64,000 nucleotides of DNA, taken from contig NC_088295.1 in the NCBI RefSeq assembly GCF_032854445.1, forward strand, positions 25,965,385 to 26,029,384. The letters are read 5' to 3'. Position 1 is the stretch's first letter; each line of letters opens with the position of its first letter. Below are positions 54,431-64,000 of the stretch, piece by piece. The DNA comes from Liolophura sinensis (lineage: Eukaryota > Mollusca > Polyplacophora > Chitonida > Chitonidae). Made by a program: the position numbers and the translations under genes. Under the pieces are notes generated by a model. That model was given only the letters and a program-made list of their open reading frames with translations, was not told the DNA's origin and did no database searches.

Positions 54431-57400
54431 TCAGCTAGTTTTTGGATCAGCTATCGCTTTTTCAGGATCACATGTAAAGGAAATTGTGATCGCATACCTA
54501 GTCCCAGATTCCACTTTTTCTACATGGTGAAGGTTTTCAGATCCAGACGTGAAAAAAGACACCCGCCCTGAAACAGAATGACAAAATCTCAGCTAAGAGA
54601 ATGACGTAATATGGCACACGAGAAACCTCTATGTAGTAATTCTGTGGTAAAAAACAAACAGAACATCTTGATTTATTTGATGGGTCTGATGTCACACTCG
54701 AGAAATTTTCGCTTACATGACAGCAATCTAGTTTTTTGGGTGGAGGAAGCCAAAGTGTCTTGGAGTGCCTTGATCTAAAAGACCTAAAATTGATCTAAAA
54801 TTTTGTGCACAAAAGCGCATTTTTAGAGGCAAATAAATTAAATTTACAATTTTCCAGTAAAATATCACCCCATGTTACAAGCAAACCTCAAAACACTTCT
54901 AATACCGATAGAACTTTTAAAATCAGGACAAATGGGCAAGTTAGTCATGGACGAAATTTGGTCATTATGGCCATTTAGGGTACTTCGTGTAAGACCACCT
55001 TGAAGAGCCACAGGAGTGCTGTCAACCACTTATTTGTACCAAGGTCCACGGAATGAAGGAGGCAGTGGAATCTCAAACACACTGTGTCTGAGCAGCTGAA
55101 AGCCAAACATCTTAATCATTTGTCCTACATTTAATATGCAGAAGATCTGCTGTCTGTGGGTGAAAAATGACATGTCATGCGCAACAGCATCCAAGCTGAA
55201 TTTAAATCCCTAAGCCATACAGTAGTTTTATGAGGAACAATAATGAGGTAACTCTGAATAATTATTACTTATTCAGACTTACCTGACTACTGCTATTCAC
55301 AGAACTCCTCTGTGGAGTTTGTACAACCCTCAGAACCACAATTACACCAACTATAAAGGTTCTGAATTAAACTGAAACACTGATCTAAATGTCATCATTA
55401 TTTTTATTCACTGCTGCTCTTCACATTGAATTTAAGTTTTTGTGTGTTGTGCAAGGATGAGTGCAGTCGTAAAACTCCCAGCTTCAACAGCATTGTATTT
55501 ATAACAAGTTGGCATTTAGATATGAAGAATGATGAATCCAAATGTTTTGAGGAAAGAAACAATAAAAATTTCAATACAACTGTCCTGGGTGATTACCTTT
55601 TCTGGGTTCCACAGTCATATTTTGAGCTTTGTCAACAAATATAAACCTTCCCCCTGTGAAATCTTTACCATAGTTGGTCAAATACAGGAGTGATGTGTAG
55701 TGGAAAGAGCCGTAGGTTTCCTGTGAAAAAAACAGCAAATAAGACAAACTCTTTGAATAGGAGGTAAAATGTTTTCAGCAGGTTAATGGTAAATACTGTC
55801 ATTCAGAAAATCTGGAAAATCTAACGGGTACGGTATTACGATTAACAAGCCTACCAGTAGGCCTACACAACAAACAGAATACTATATAAAAGGTGCAGTA
55901 AAGTTTACACTACATGACTGTACTCTTAATAAATGAACTCTTCTCAATCTTCAATCGAATTTCAACTGAGCATAATACAAGTGGGCATATTTATACTTGC
56001 ATCCTCCAGAAGCATTGTCAGATTTTGGAAGTGGGCTAGTGGGCAATTAACAATGGCTGGTATTTTTATGAGCAAAACCTTGCAAGTATGAGGGTGCCAC
56101 TACTAGACTAGACTATACAGTATCTGTATAAAGAAGATGTTTGTTGTCAACATGAGGACGCCAGTTGTCATGTGTAGTATAAGCAGTATCACTGTGAAGA
56201 CCTACACGTGCTTGTCACCATGAGAGTGCCAGTCATGTGCAGTCTGAGCAGTATCACTACGCGAAGACGTAACTTGTCAACTCAAAGGTGTCAGTCGTCA
56301 TGTGCAGTCTAAGCAGTATCACTACGAGAAGACGTAACTTGTCAACACAAGGGTGCCAGTCATCATGTGCAGTCTAAGCAGTATCACTACGCGAAAACAT
56401 ACCGTGTCAACATGAGGGTGCCAGTCGTGCAGTCTAACCTACAGTATCACTATGTAAAGACATGCCCTGTCAACATGAGGATGGCAGTGGTCCTGTGCAG
56501 TATCACTATGTGAAGACCTAAACATGTGCCTTGTCAACATGAGAGTGCCAGTCGTCATGTGCAGTCTAAGTAGTATCACTACGCAAAGACGTAACTTGTC
56601 AACACAAGAGTGCCAGTCATCATGTGCAGTCTAAGCAATATCACTATGCGAAGACGTACCTTGTCAGCATGAGGGTGCCAGTCATGTGCAGTATAAGCTA
56701 CAGAATCACTGTGAAGACACACCTTGTCAACATGAGGGTGCCAGTCATCCTGTGCAGTCTAATCAGTATCACTACCTGAAGATGTAACTTGTCAACACGA
56801 GGGTGCCAGTCGTCATGTGCGGTCTAAGCAGTATCAATACGCAAAGACGTAACTTGTCAACATGAGGGTGCCAGCCGTCCTGTGCAGTCTAAGCAGTATC
56901 ACTACGTGAAGAGTGAGTGAGTGTTTGGAGTTTAGCGTCGTACTCAACAATTTTTCAGTCATATGACGACGAAGGAATCATTAGGGTGCACGTACGTGTA
57001 ATGTGCCTCCTTGTTGCAGGACGGATTTCCACCGCTCTTTTATTTAGTGCTGCTTCACTGAGACAACTTACCGAAGGCAAGTAAGCCGCTCCGCCCGAGC
57101 CATTATACTGATACTGGTCAACCAGTCGTTGCACTATCCCCTTCATGCTGAACGCCAAGCGAGGAAGTTACAACTTCCTCTTTCTTAGGCGTGACTCGAT
57201 CAAGGATTGATCCTGGATCTACCGGTCCCGAAGCGGGCACTACGTGAAGACGTAACTTGTCAACATGAGGGTACCAGTCGTCATGCGCAGTCTAAACTAC
57301 AATATCACTGTGTGAAGACGTAACTTGTCAACATGAGGGTGCCAGTCGTCCTATGCAGTCTAAGCTGCAGTATCACTGTGAAGACATGCCTTGTCAACAA

Positions 57401-60400
57401 AAGGGTGCCAGTCGTTCTGTACAGTCTCAGCTGCAGCATCACTATGTGAAGACATGCCTTGTCAACATGAAGGTGCCAGTCGTCTTGTGCACTCTAAGTT
57501 GTACGATTATGAAGACATATGTTTTCAGCATGACGGTGACAGTAGTCATGAACAGTCTAAGCAGTATCACTATGTGAAGACATACCTTGTCTACATGAGG
57601 ATGCCAGTCATCATGTGTAGTCTAAGCTGTACAAATATGAAGACATACGTTTTGAGCATGAGGGTGCCAGTAGTCATAAACAGTCAACCTTGTCAATATA
57701 GAATGGCAGTCGTCATATGCAGTCTAGGCAGTATCACCATACGAAGACATACCTTGTCAAAATAAGCAAAATTGACACGTGAAGACATACCTTGTCAACA
57801 TGAGGGTGCCAGTACTCATCATGTATAGTCTGAGCAGGAATGGTTGTCATTCTTGAATAAAATGTTGGTTTTGTTAAAAACAACTTTTTGGCTGGAATGT
57901 TGAATTCTTTGGCAATGGTCTGATGAATCCTGTTCTTTACATTGCTGAAAATTCAAGGATCAGTCAGATTTTAACAACAGGCCTTGCATCTAACAAGGAA
58001 TAACATTACACAGAAAGTTCAAATAACAACACATTTAGACAATGCTTATACCTTAAGTTATTTTAAACCCCAAACTGATGCATAAGCCAGAGAAATGGTA
58101 TAACAACACACACACAAAATTCCACACACAATATCTTACTTGTACAAAATAAAATCCTCTTCTGTAAAAAGGTCTTCCTTCATCCTTTTCAACATCCTTT
58201 AACATCAAGATAAATTAAAATAGTCAGTCATGAATTTGTACATATACACATACATTTCAAAACTTTTCATACCATACACTTCTCAGTTTTCTTCATGTAC
58301 CTGTTGTACAGACTATGAATAAAACATAATCCTGAATAAAAGCGATGAGAGACTCAGGGATGAGCTACACAAATGGTCCACATCAGAGTAGTACACATCG
58401 TTTGCTTCTGTGATATTACAGTGCTTGTGTACTACTGAAGAGTTTCTATGAGCACACAGACTGATAATTGTGACGTAATAATGGAAAGAACAAAATAGCT
58501 CATAGCTTCAGACTGTATCATTATAGGCTAGAAGCAATTTTATGAGTTCCCTGTTTAAATTAGATCATTACCTCTTTCCTCAATAAGCTCTGACATTGAA
58601 TATAATGGACTAACCCGTATTTTGAAGTTCTAATATTACTACCACTAACTTGTACATTAGAAGCTTATGTGAGAGTTTACTTACACAAAAATGTTGATAT
58701 ACTCTGTTCCTTTTGACAAAGCACCGGAATGCAAATCTAATATTGATGCCTGACGAAGAGAACAATACTTCAATGAAAGCATTTATACCACAAAAAATAA
58801 AAAAAGGTATTTTCTATATTCAATGTAATACATATTTTATGATTTTCACATGTTCATTAATAAAAACAAAAGCTATATATATGCTGTGACTGTTATATTA
58901 GACCCTGATGTAGGCGAAGAAAATAGAATGAATGTATATATATGTTTAACATGTTTAAATATGAAATAATTCTTGTTCACCATTAACCTGGGCCATCATG
59001 TAACTGCACGAGTAAATCATTTCATCAACCTACTTTATGTGTTTATATTTAATGCAGATGCCAATCTTTTCTCAGATGAGGGAGGGGCCTCCGAGGCTGA
59101 GGTGGTTAGCACTCCAGCGCGGCGCAATGACCCAGAAGCCTCCCACCAATGCCATACGTGGGAAGGTGTGCCAGCAGCCTGCGGATGGTCGTGGATTTCC
59201 CCCAGGCTCTTTCCTCCAGTTTCCCCCCACCATAATGCTGGCCGCTGTCATATAGGTGAAATACTCTTCAGTACGGCATAAAACACCCATCAATTTGTAA
59301 GGGTACCCTTACTGGAGTTATTTATTTATTTATCTGATTGGCGTTTTACTCAAGAATATTTCACTTATACGACGGCGGCCAGCATTATGGTGGGTGGAAA
59401 CTGGGGAAACCCACGAGCATCCGCAAGTTGCTGCCAGACCTTCTCATGTACGGCTGGAGTGGAAGCCAGCATGAGCTGGACTTGAACTCACAGCGACCGC
59501 ATTGGTGAGAATCCTGGGGCATTACGCTGCGCTAGCGCTTTAACTGACTGAGCCACGGAGGCCCCCCCCTTATTAGAGAGTAAAGGTGAGAAACAACTAG
59601 CTTGTGTAACTCTCAAATCAGTGATAGGCACAAGATCAAACAAATAACCACAAAGAAGTTTGAATGAGTTCAATACATATTTTAACAAAATAGACTAACA
59701 ATACAATCAACAATAATATACAAAACAATACAAATATATATCTATATAAAATCCAAAATCCAAATCTGGATGGAAAATTCTGGCTTCCTATGGCGAATCA
59801 GTCCAAGTAATATAGAGTGAGTGAGTGAATGCTTGGGGTTTAACATCGTACAGTAAATATGACTGCTCTCAAATGGATTTGAGTAAATAACTGCTCACAA
59901 GTGGACTTGAATGAATGACTGACTGTGAGCTTCACCACTCCATTGCTCATATTTACACACTAACGTAAAGAAAATTCTGGATGGTTTGATCATAAACATG
60001 TTTACAACACTGATACATATTTCCAGAATGTATACTATATGTACAATGACACTAAACTCATAAACAGTGAAGCCAAAAGAATGCTGGACTGAATTACAGC
60101 GAAGGCTATAATGCAGGTCAGACACTGACAAATTTAAAAAAAAACAAAAATAATGAAAAAATAAAAAAATATAATACAATGTTTAAAGATGGGGTTCTTA
60201 ACAAAAGAAAAAAAATTCTCAGATGACTGAATATTCACTTTGATGTTTTGATACTTACACCTCCACTTGAGCCGCCTAAAGCTAGTCCTTTCATGCCAAT
60301 TCTGTCGAATATACATAAAAGATAGTCATTTGCATACAAAACCAAGTCACAAGTAAATATTTCAATAAAGATTAGAGGTTTACTTCTTATAATTTACAGA

Positions 60401-62276
60401 ATTATAAAAGCCATTATCAAGTATGATAAGTCAGTTTGGCCAAAGTTTATTAAGTGACATACAGGTGTTCATTCAAGCATATTCTGAAAGCATTATTAAA
60501 GCCCTGAAATTGGCCAATCCAAACAATGTAGTTTTTTCTCCAAAATCTGAGTATAAATATGCATAAATTCCACATGAGAATTGAGGAATTAGGGTAGTGG
60601 TAACATATTGCAATCACTCATTTTACTTCAAGACACTGGTATCTTTTGTTGATGATGTTGATGATGTTGATGCAATGAGTATGGGATGATCTGCATGAAG
60701 CCATCAGCAAAGCATTTCATGAATTGTAAAGCAAGTTTCATCTGATGTAATTTATCAAATTCGTATATGGCGCTCACTTGGTTTTTACCTTAACAGAGCA
60801 TCAGATTCTTCATCAGTTAACAAGTTGTCCGCAACAACCCTGCCACATTTTTTGGGCAAACAATCTGAAATTCAATCAATGAAAACACAATGGCACTGAT
60901 CAAATAAACCAGAGGATAATAGTCATTGTCCGTGAAACTCATACGTCACTTTCTACATTTTCCTTAGATCACTGCCACCACTATCAAATTTTGTATAGAA
61001 ATCTTGAACAGCCCTAAGGTGATCTGGGTCATGCCATCAAGACAAAAACGAACACTTGAAACAATTTTAATGACAAATGCTGGCAAAATAGTTTTGCGAC
61101 AGAACATGGTGAGGCTAATCCTAAATAAGCCCACGTGTGTCACACAGGCTCTAAATGTCAAGCTTGTCTAGGGGTGACACTGATCTAGAGTGGCACATGT
61201 AAGGTGTATGATTATCAGTGTAACTGTGCACATCTAACTGATACTACAGCAAATGAAAATTAGGACTTCAGACATTATTAAAAAAGTAGAGTTAAGAGAA
61301 TGCCTTTAAAAAAGACAAAAAAAAAACAAGTAATTTTTTGAATGGGTGATATACAGTGCTCCCTAGAATTAACACTCATCTGGACCCAAACGATTCATAT
61401 CGTGTTATAATCGAATCCGTGCAAAATCGAATCCTGAGAAGACAAATAATTGGTAATGGCTGGAAAAAAAACAGAATTCTGAACAAGACTGATGACAGCG
61501 GTACTGTATGATACAAAATATACACAAGAATTTAAGGTACTTGTGTTGAGTTATCTGGTTTAATAAAATAATAACAATTATAAAAATTCTTGCATGTTAA
61601 CAACAATAGAAAAGTCAATGGCAACATTATATGTGGTGGGCTTTAATAGCATGGCATTGATAGCAGGGAAGCAAATCGGCTGAAATCACATTTGTTCCTA
61701 GACTCCCGCTCAAGCACATCTCATTGTTTACCCAGCTACTGCAGGATTTCGATTCTCAGCATAGCTTTTATTTGTCTTGTGATCATTTTGATACTGGTAC
61801 AAAGACAAAAAAAACTGGGGACACCACACCATCCCATTAATTTTGATTTCGCGGTAAATGTAAATTCGAGAGAGCAGTGTAGTTAATGATGCAAAGTTCA
61901 AATTTAAGAAGGGGGCATAACTGCCATGAATGTAAATGGTGTTCTTTTCTCTAACTAATGTCACCACGAGTGTTAAATCCAAATGAAATGTCAAAACTTG
62001 CTCCTTTCACCAAAGTTAGTTAACTGCTATTACTTACCAATGAATTTAGTTTCTTTCTTGTAATCATCAGAACAGGGAACTTCATAGTACGCTCTTTCAT
62101 AAGTTGCATCTTGTTTTGCAAATTGCACCAAACTGCTACTGCCAAACTGAAGGTAATCTAAATAGGTATAAATCAAAATAAGGAATCCCAATCCCAATAT
62201 GCCAAAAGTGCCAAGAGAGACACAGAAGAACAAACTGGTTGTTTTCTGGCAGCTTTTTTCGCTTATAAATCCACTC
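54431..62276 (-). CDS. OGFOD3: OGFOD3-like 2-oxoglutarate/Fe(II) oxygenase, membrane-anchored (exons 2-9)
   Basis: Exons (complement): 62038-62276, 60789-60864, 60259-60301, 58685-58749, 58140-58196, 57791-57944, 55597-55720, 54431-54567. All are GT-AG with matching phases, about 298 residues. The first encodes a membrane segment (TSLFFCVSLGTFGILGLGFL...) and YEVPCSDDY; then CLPKKCGR, GLALGGSSGG, ASILDLHSGALS, FTEEDF, and a prolyl-4-hydroxylase-like fold. Iron ligands are H and D of HPHVDK plus the second-strand His of ENLHHV; the Arg of GTRYAITI should bind 2-oxoglutarate. Human OGFOD3 is a type II membrane protein of unknown substrate. The human family has HW where this gene has ES before GTRY. 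The first coding exon upstream of 62276 was not found. The H-x-D exon has seeded the minisatellite in the next intron. Confidence 0.95.
56120..57780 (-). repeat. about 21-copy, 65-bp minisatellite derived from an OGFOD3 exon end
   Basis: Each unit, read on the gene's strand, contains ACTGGCACCCTCATGTTGAC then AAG and about 20 bases of intron. That is the end of the exon at 57791-57944 with its donor. Most units lack three bases relative to the exon, so they would encode HDDWHPHVDK instead of HDEYWHPHVDK. Donors: GT is kept in about six units, GC in about four, and TTACGT replaces it in most of the rest. The array is interrupted by a SINE (56912-57237). The plus-strand frame at 57391-57765 is an artefact of the array. 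Confidence 0.95.
56912..57237 (-). mobile_element. tRNA-derived SINE, family B, inside the minisatellite
   Basis: The left end is the tail ('gtgagtgagtgtttggagtt', 'cagtcatatgacgacgaagg'). The right end is the tRNA-like head with a B box in reverse ('gattgatcctggatctaccg'). A 12-bp direct repeat, CACTACGTGAAG, flanks it (56900-56911 and 57238-57249). Confidence 0.9.
59085..59300 (+). mobile_element. SINE family A in OGFOD3 intron 4 (plus)
   Basis: The head 'gaggctgaggtggttagcac' is followed by the body 'tgcggatggtcgtggatttc' and the tail box 'ccataatgctggccgctg'. It pairs head-to-head in folding with the copy at 59318-59572. Confidence 0.9.
59318..59572 (-). mobile_element. SINE family A in OGFOD3 intron 4 (minus)
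   Basis: A reverse copy: (TTAT)n, 'gattggcgttttactcaag', 'ggcggccagcattatggtgg', and the head 'gacttgaactcacagcgacc' at the right. Only about 18 bases separate it from the plus-strand copy. Confidence 0.9.
59816..59870 (-). mobile_element. SINE tail fragment, families B/C
   Basis: 'gagtgagtgagtgaatgctt' then 'ggggtttaacatcgtac' matches the tail at 56912 and 40741. The body is missing. Confidence 0.55.
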
Positions 62277-64000
62277 CTGTAAACATAAAGAAAAGGCATA
62301 AGTGGCCTACACACAGTGCAATGAAATCAAAATGTCAAAGTCAAACAGGAAGTTTGAGTAAGCACAGACACATATAAATCAAATTATGTACACACAGATA
62401 TTTCTAAAGTATGTCATTTCAAAATGACACATTAAAGTTAAACATATCCTTGATTTCCATAAACCATGTTTAAACTAGAATGTGGATGTCCGAAATAACC
62501 CTCTTCCAAAGCCTTTTGGCTATGTGATAATGTATATATGTGATAAGCATCCTTATGCTAATTATAAGTACCTGAACAGGGTCTGTTGATTTGTTGATTT
62601 GAATGTCATGAAAATTTAGAAAGCACACACAGGAAAGATGTATAAAAAATTTTAAGGAAATCGGTGCTGTACACTCGAAGGGATTGTGCCACAAAAAAAT
62701 CACTTCTGTTAACTTGTGAGCACCGAGGGTTACTTTGTAAACACTGAAATGAAGGGCAGCAAAATCATGCATGAATGCACAAGTTTACATCATGGGTAAG
62801 AGTGAACTTTAAGTAGGTGGAGTTGCATGGAAAAAATCATGTCTGCAGGTAGAGAGAGAGACAAAGATCACAATACGTCCCACCCTTCCAGGTCACATTA
62901 TGTGCATTATGATGACATTGGATGAAGCATGCTGTTTACTGGAGTTATCTCCTATGGCACACATGCTTTGTAGTCTTTTGGCATGCAAAACCAAGTTGTG
63001 TGTCAATTTTGATTTGATTTGATTGGTGTTTTATGCCATACTCACTTATTTCACTTATATGAGTGTGGCCAGCATTATGGCGAGAGGAAACAGGGCAGAA
63101 TCCAGGGGACACCCACTGCCATCCAAAGTTTAATTAATTGCTGACTGACCTTCTCATGTCAACCTGAGAGGAAGCCAACATGAGCTTTACTGGAACTCAC
63201 TGTGTGTGAAATGTCACTTTACAAACTCAACAAACTACAGTATCGGACGGAGAGAAGATTCCAACCTCTTTTTTTTTTTAATGAAATTATGGACAGTATG
63301 TGTCGGTATGTAGCTCAACGTTTGTTTTGACAGATTTAAGTCCGCTTTATATGCAACCTTAGACAAGTAATATAAAACAAATACTGCATGTTCCTACAGT
63401 GGAATGATGTTCCTTGAGGTCGGCAATCTCCGAAAAAATGAGGTATAAGGCCGTCGAAATTGTAGAGCGCATATTTGTGCTGTGTTGTACTTTCGAAGGA
63501 GACACGTGCCTGTATGTACCGGAGGTGCGAGTTGGCAGAACTCTGGTACTACTCCAATAAAATCAAACAGCACTTTGTATAGCTCTACCCTGTATTATTG
63601 GGTGTAGAGGTGCATTTATGTAGAGCGAGGAAATTAGTACGATAAGTTTATTAGTAATTCGTAAATTTGGCCTACGCTCTCAACCGTCTCAGCAAATCAT
63701 TTTACGTGTGGTGGTTTTCCCATAATATCACATCTTGGCATTGGCAGTGTGTTTTTGTGCATAAGTCTAATCACCTTTTCCTAACTTCTCCCATCTGGTC
63801 ACCTAAATTTCCCCTGTGGGTAAGATGTGGTTTCCTTTTAGCGGTCGGCATCACAACGTGGTCTCGGTCAAAGATGTTTTGGAAGTACTACTTATTTACC
63901 TCTAACACAGAAGACCTGGATAACAACGGGTGTTCGATTTTTATTTGGAACGTAATGAGTATCTTGAGCAGAAGGGGCAGAAACGCTTGGTGAAATACAT
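62277..64000. other. upstream of OGFOD3 exon 2; first exon unresolved
   Basis: By homology one short coding exon, ending in phase 2, should lie here or beyond the window. No candidate with a start codon and donor was convincing. It also holds a reverse SINE (63010-63207). Confidence 0.4.
63010..63207 (-). mobile_element. SINE family A, reverse, diverged
   Basis: 'gattggtgttttatgccata', 'gtgtggccagcattatggcg' and 'ggaactcactgtgtgtg' match the tail, middle and head of the family in reverse. Confidence 0.75.

Noticed and set aside
57353-57765. Overlapping plus-strand frames of 74 and 124 residues with repeated cysteines and histidines
   Set aside because: They are the reverse strand of the exon-derived minisatellite; the periodicity is DNA-level.

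Overview
This window is animal nuclear DNA, most likely from a mollusc and probably a bivalve. Coding exons are short, GT-AG-spliced and separated by kilobases of AT-rich sequence. Dispersed tRNA-derived SINEs end in a box resembling tails common in molluscan genomes (recalled from general knowledge, not searched) plus an (AAAT)n tail. A Penelope-like retroelement and several minisatellites are also present. There is no bacterial-style gene packing, so most open reading frames here are chance or repeat-derived.

Layout. 1-4.9 kb: gene-poor, with two minisatellites (about 34 bp and 57 bp units) and SINE pieces. 4.9-8.3 kb: a decayed Penelope-like element on the minus strand, with a SINE inserted in it. 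8.8-9.06 kb: a near full-length SINE. 14.45-16.0 kb: an uninterrupted GT92-family glycosyltransferase gene on the plus strand. 16-32 kb: mostly unassigned; two small minus-strand exons (24.7 and 19.3 kb) have matching splice phase but no recognised identity. 32.3-36.2 kb: two head-to-tail copies of an unclassified non-coding repeat with hairpin caps. 37.6-45.2 kb: seven exons of COPS3 on the minus strand, giving the N-terminal half of COP9 signalosome subunit 3. 45.9-49.05 kb: a complete five-exon 5'(3')-deoxyribonucleotidase gene (NT5M/NT5C type) on the plus strand, head-to-head with COPS3. 50 kb: a third, inverted copy of the hairpin-capped repeat. 54.4-62.3 kb: eight exons of OGFOD3 on the minus strand, a membrane-anchored 2-oxoglutarate/iron oxygenase.

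The most striking feature lies in OGFOD3. The intron after the exon that encodes the iron-binding H-x-D motif holds a tandem array of about 21 units of roughly 65 bp. Each unit is a copy of the end of that exon plus its 5' splice site, with some donors intact, some GC and many destroyed. A SINE has inserted in the middle of the array with a 12-bp target duplication.

The genes are housekeeping or cell-biology genes rather than one pathway: protein-degradation control (COPS3), dNTP pool control (NT5M), oxygenase (OGFOD3) and glycan synthesis (GT92). COPS3 and NT5M share a roughly 670-bp divergent promoter interval, and the same head-to-head order is known at human 17p11.2.
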